A stretch of DNA of 14,850 nucleotides, taken from NCBI GenBank assembly GCA_047605605.1, contig JASGFG010000087.1:1-14850 (forward strand), in the 5' to 3' direction. This document shows positions 13,565-14,850 of this stretch, piece by piece; within the stretch, counting starts at the first letter, position 1, and every line of letters begins with the position of its first letter. The notes below the pieces were generated by a model that did no database searches, was not told where the DNA came from, and was given only the letters and a program-made list of their open reading frames with translations. The stretch is from JAATGA01 sp047605605. GTDB lineage: Bacteria; Pseudomonadota; Alphaproteobacteria; Rhodobacterales; Rhodobacteraceae. Made by a program: the position numbers and the translations under genes.

Positions 13565-13973
13565 ATGGATATCGCGGTGATCGGCGCGGGAAGGACCGGG
13601 CTGGCCGCAGCCAGCCTGCCAGCGCGCGGCCGCCACCGCCACCGCATCACCGTGGTCGAAAGCTTCACCGCCCCCTCCACCCGGGCCGGGTGGCGCGGCC
13701 GGTCGGGCTGGCCGTGCCGGACAGGCGGCACGCAGGCGGGGATGCCCGCGCACTCAGGCGCGCGGGTTGTGCGGAGGGCCGGCCATGCCGGGTGCCGCGG
13801 GGCGACCGGCGGCTTTGCACCCCTTTCGCCGGTGCCGGGCGTTCTGACGCGGCGGATCTCGGGCGACATGATCCCGCCGCCGGCCGGGGTCTGATGGCCG
13901 CCAATGGCTCGAACGGGGTTGACGGCGCGCGCCTGCCTGCCCACGCTTTGCCGAATGCGGAAAGGGGGACAGG
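13565..13973 (+). pseudogene. decayed 5' remnant of an FAD-dependent monooxygenase-like gene
   Basis: From ATG 13565 the reading begins MDIAVIGAGRTGLAAASLPA and continues through RITVVESF, a clear Rossmann FAD-binding start with GAGRTG as GxGxxG and the acidic residue ending strand 2. After about residue 40 the frame loses family character and stops at 13894. In the +2 frame the text GRVARPVGLAVPDRRHAGGDARAL (positions near 13690-13755) resembles the PVGLAVLD segment that follows in such enzymes, suggesting a frameshift near 13690 and a deletion of several residues. Intact relatives are about 350-400 residues; at most 135 codons remain before the DUF2237 gene. A short unrelated ORF is the alternative. 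This remnant is the only content recognised in the gene-free stretch 13372-13973 apart from the two sites listed. Confidence 0.5.
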
Positions 13974-14339
13974 ATGAAAGAACCTTCGGTGAACGTGCTG
14001 GGCGGCGCATTGCAGCCCTGTTCCACCGCACCCCTGACCGGGTTCTACCGCAACGGCTGCTGCGATACGGGGGTCGAGGATCGCGGCATCCATACCGTCT
14101 GTGCGGTGATGACAGCCGAGTTCCTTGCCCTGTCGAAATACCTTGGCAACGACCTGTCGACCCCGCGCCCCGAATTCGGCTTTGCGGGGCTGAAGCCGGG
14201 CGACCGCTGGTGCCTCTGCGCCGCGCGGTTCCTGCAAGCCTTTCACGAAGGCGCCGCCCCGCAGGTCCGGCTGGAGGCGACCCATGCCCGCACGCTGGAA
14301 ATCGTCCCGCTGGAGGTGCTGCGCGACCATGCGCTGTGA
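13974..14339 (+). CDS. DUF2237 family protein
   Basis: A 121-residue protein that matches DUF2237 along its whole length. Landmarks are NVLGGALQPCS (7-17), LTGFYRNGCCDTG (21-33), HTVCAVMTAEFL (40-51), GNDLSTPRPEFGFAGLKPGDRWCLCA (span 58-83) and the C-terminal LEATHARTLEIVPL (100-113). Six cysteines, at 16, 29, 30, 43, 80 and 82, fall in these conserved blocks and could bind a metal or act in redox chemistry, but no function is established. The ATG at 13974 follows AAAGGGGG (13961-13968). The globin gene starts about 55 bp downstream in the same direction, so co-transcription is likely. Confidence 0.92.
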   Translation: MKEPSVNVLGGALQPCSTAPLTGFYRNGCCDTGVEDRGIHTVCAVMTAEFLALSKYLGNDLSTPRPEFGFAGLKPGDRWCLCAARFLQAFHEGAAPQVRLEATHARTLEIVPLEVLRDHAL

Positions 14340-14393
14340 TCTGCGACCCCCTGCCGCCTTGGCAAAGACCGCCCGGCGGTGCATCGGTCGGGG

Positions 14394-14795
14394 ATGATGC
14401 CGCCCCGCCTCGATATCAGCCCCGACCAGATCGCCCTTGTCGTCGCGCGGTTCTATGCGGCCATCCGCCGGCATCCGGTGCTGGGTCCGGTCTTTGCCGC
14501 CCATGTGACCGACTGGCCCGCGCATGAGGCGAAGATCGCCGCCTTCTGGCGCAACGCCATCCTCTACGACCGCGGCTATGAGGGCAGCCCGATGGCCGCG
14601 CACAACCGGGCGGGCAATATCCGTGCGGATCATTTCCCGCTGTGGCTGGGGCTGTTCGACCAGGTGCTGGCCGCCACCCTGCCCGCGCAGGCGGCGGCGG
14701 GCTGGTCGGCACTGGCCCGCCGCATCGGCACCTCGCTGCGCATGGGCCTGGCCGACGCCGCGCCGGGACGGTCCGGCCCGCCGGTTCTGCGCTAG
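14394..14795 (+). CDS. group III truncated haemoglobin
   Basis: A 133-residue haem protein of the truncated (2-on-2) globin family, group III, related to Campylobacter Ctb. Family residues can be placed by alignment from memory: B10 Tyr21 (RFYAAIRR), E7 His44 in WPAHEAKIAAFW, proximal F8 His70 in PMAAHNRAG, and G8 Trp84 in LWLGLFD. Such proteins bind O2 or NO with high affinity and are thought to act in cytosolic redox or nitrosative stress chemistry. The start is uncertain: ATG at 14394 or 14397, or GTG at 14379, all read into PPRLDISPDQ. The gene follows DUF2237, and its TAG shares CTAG with the stop of the convergent gene at the window edge. Confidence 0.92.
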   Translation: MMPPRLDISPDQIALVVARFYAAIRRHPVLGPVFAAHVTDWPAHEAKIAAFWRNAILYDRGYEGSPMAAHNRAGNIRADHFPLWLGLFDQVLAATLPAQAAAGWSALARRIGTSLRMGLADAAPGRSGPPVLR

Positions 14796-14850
14796 CCCTT
14801 GATCTCGACGCCCAGATGCCGGGCGACGGTGAAGATGTCCTTGTCGCCCC
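14792..14850 (-). CDS. 3' end of an unidentified leftward gene
   Basis: Only the last 18 complete codons are inside the window, reading GDKDIFTVARHLGVEIKG and then TAG (14794-14792). Codon use is typical of the neighbours, and the frame ends exactly in the CTAG shared with the globin stop, which supports it being real. I do not recognise the family from so short a tail. Confidence 0.5.
   Translation of the reverse strand, partial: GDKDIFTVARHLGVEIKG

Noticed and set aside
13471..14031. A 186-codon minus-strand frame over the gene-poor stretch upstream of DUF2237
   Set aside because: Low-complexity Arg/Pro/Ala translation, overlaps the well supported DUF2237 gene, and no family resemblance.
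1..14850. CRISPR arrays, tRNA genes, insertion sequences or phage genes
   Set aside because: No regularly spaced direct repeats, tRNA-like cloverleaf, transposase frame or phage protein was recognised on either strand.

Overview
The window looks like chromosomal DNA from an alphaproteobacterium of the Rhodobacterales (Paracoccus/Rhodobacter-like). The base composition is strongly G+C rich and third codon positions are almost always G or C. Several products have the form usual in that order: a class 2 dihydroorotate dehydrogenase preceded by a DUF952 gene, a small DUF1127 protein beside a LysR regulator, a group III truncated haemoglobin, and an EI24/CysZ-like membrane protein. This assignment is inferred from protein character and composition; no marker RNA is present. 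There are no tRNA or rRNA genes, insertion sequences, phage genes or CRISPR arrays. Gene density is high.

Layout. Positions 2-1263 (-) carry a nitroreductase-EI24 pair joined by a GTGA overlap. Divergent from it is a small MmcQ/YjbR gene (1351-1695), which converges on a GNAT acetyltransferase (1692-2405, -) with the two stop codons sharing one CTAG. A DadA-like FAD oxidoreductase (2573-3826) runs divergently from the acetyltransferase. It is followed by a hairpin plus C-run/TATTTCC element and then a small phasin-like gene (4005-4337). A periplasmic 5'-nucleotidase (4474-6045, -) has a tandem 11-bp repeat just upstream. Next come DUF952 and pyrD (6205-7601, +), again overlapping by GTGA. A 163-bp convergent gap of hairpins and tandem repeats separates pyrD from a leftward group: EamA transporter, O6-alkylguanine alkyltransferase and LysR regulator (7765-10081, -).

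Divergent from lysR, across a strong dyad, is the DUF1127 gene (10185-10379). It ends at a clear intrinsic terminator that also faces the end of ileS (10444-13371, -). Upstream of ileS lies about 600 bp with no intact gene; it holds what looks like the decayed start of an FAD monooxygenase gene. The window ends with a six-cysteine DUF2237 gene and a truncated globin gene, the latter overlapping by CTAG with an incoming leftward gene cut off by the window edge.

Most of this is ordinary housekeeping and accessory metabolism; no defence or biosynthetic system is evident. The points most worth a second look are non-coding or small: the hairpin/TATTTCC 3'-end element present twice, the operator-like dyad between lysR and the DUF1127 gene, an alkyltransferase whose arginine finger is replaced by glutamine, a 12-codon leader ORF with a strong ribosome binding site in front of that gene, the tandem repeat before the 5'-nucleotidase, and CTAG-sharing convergent stops found twice.
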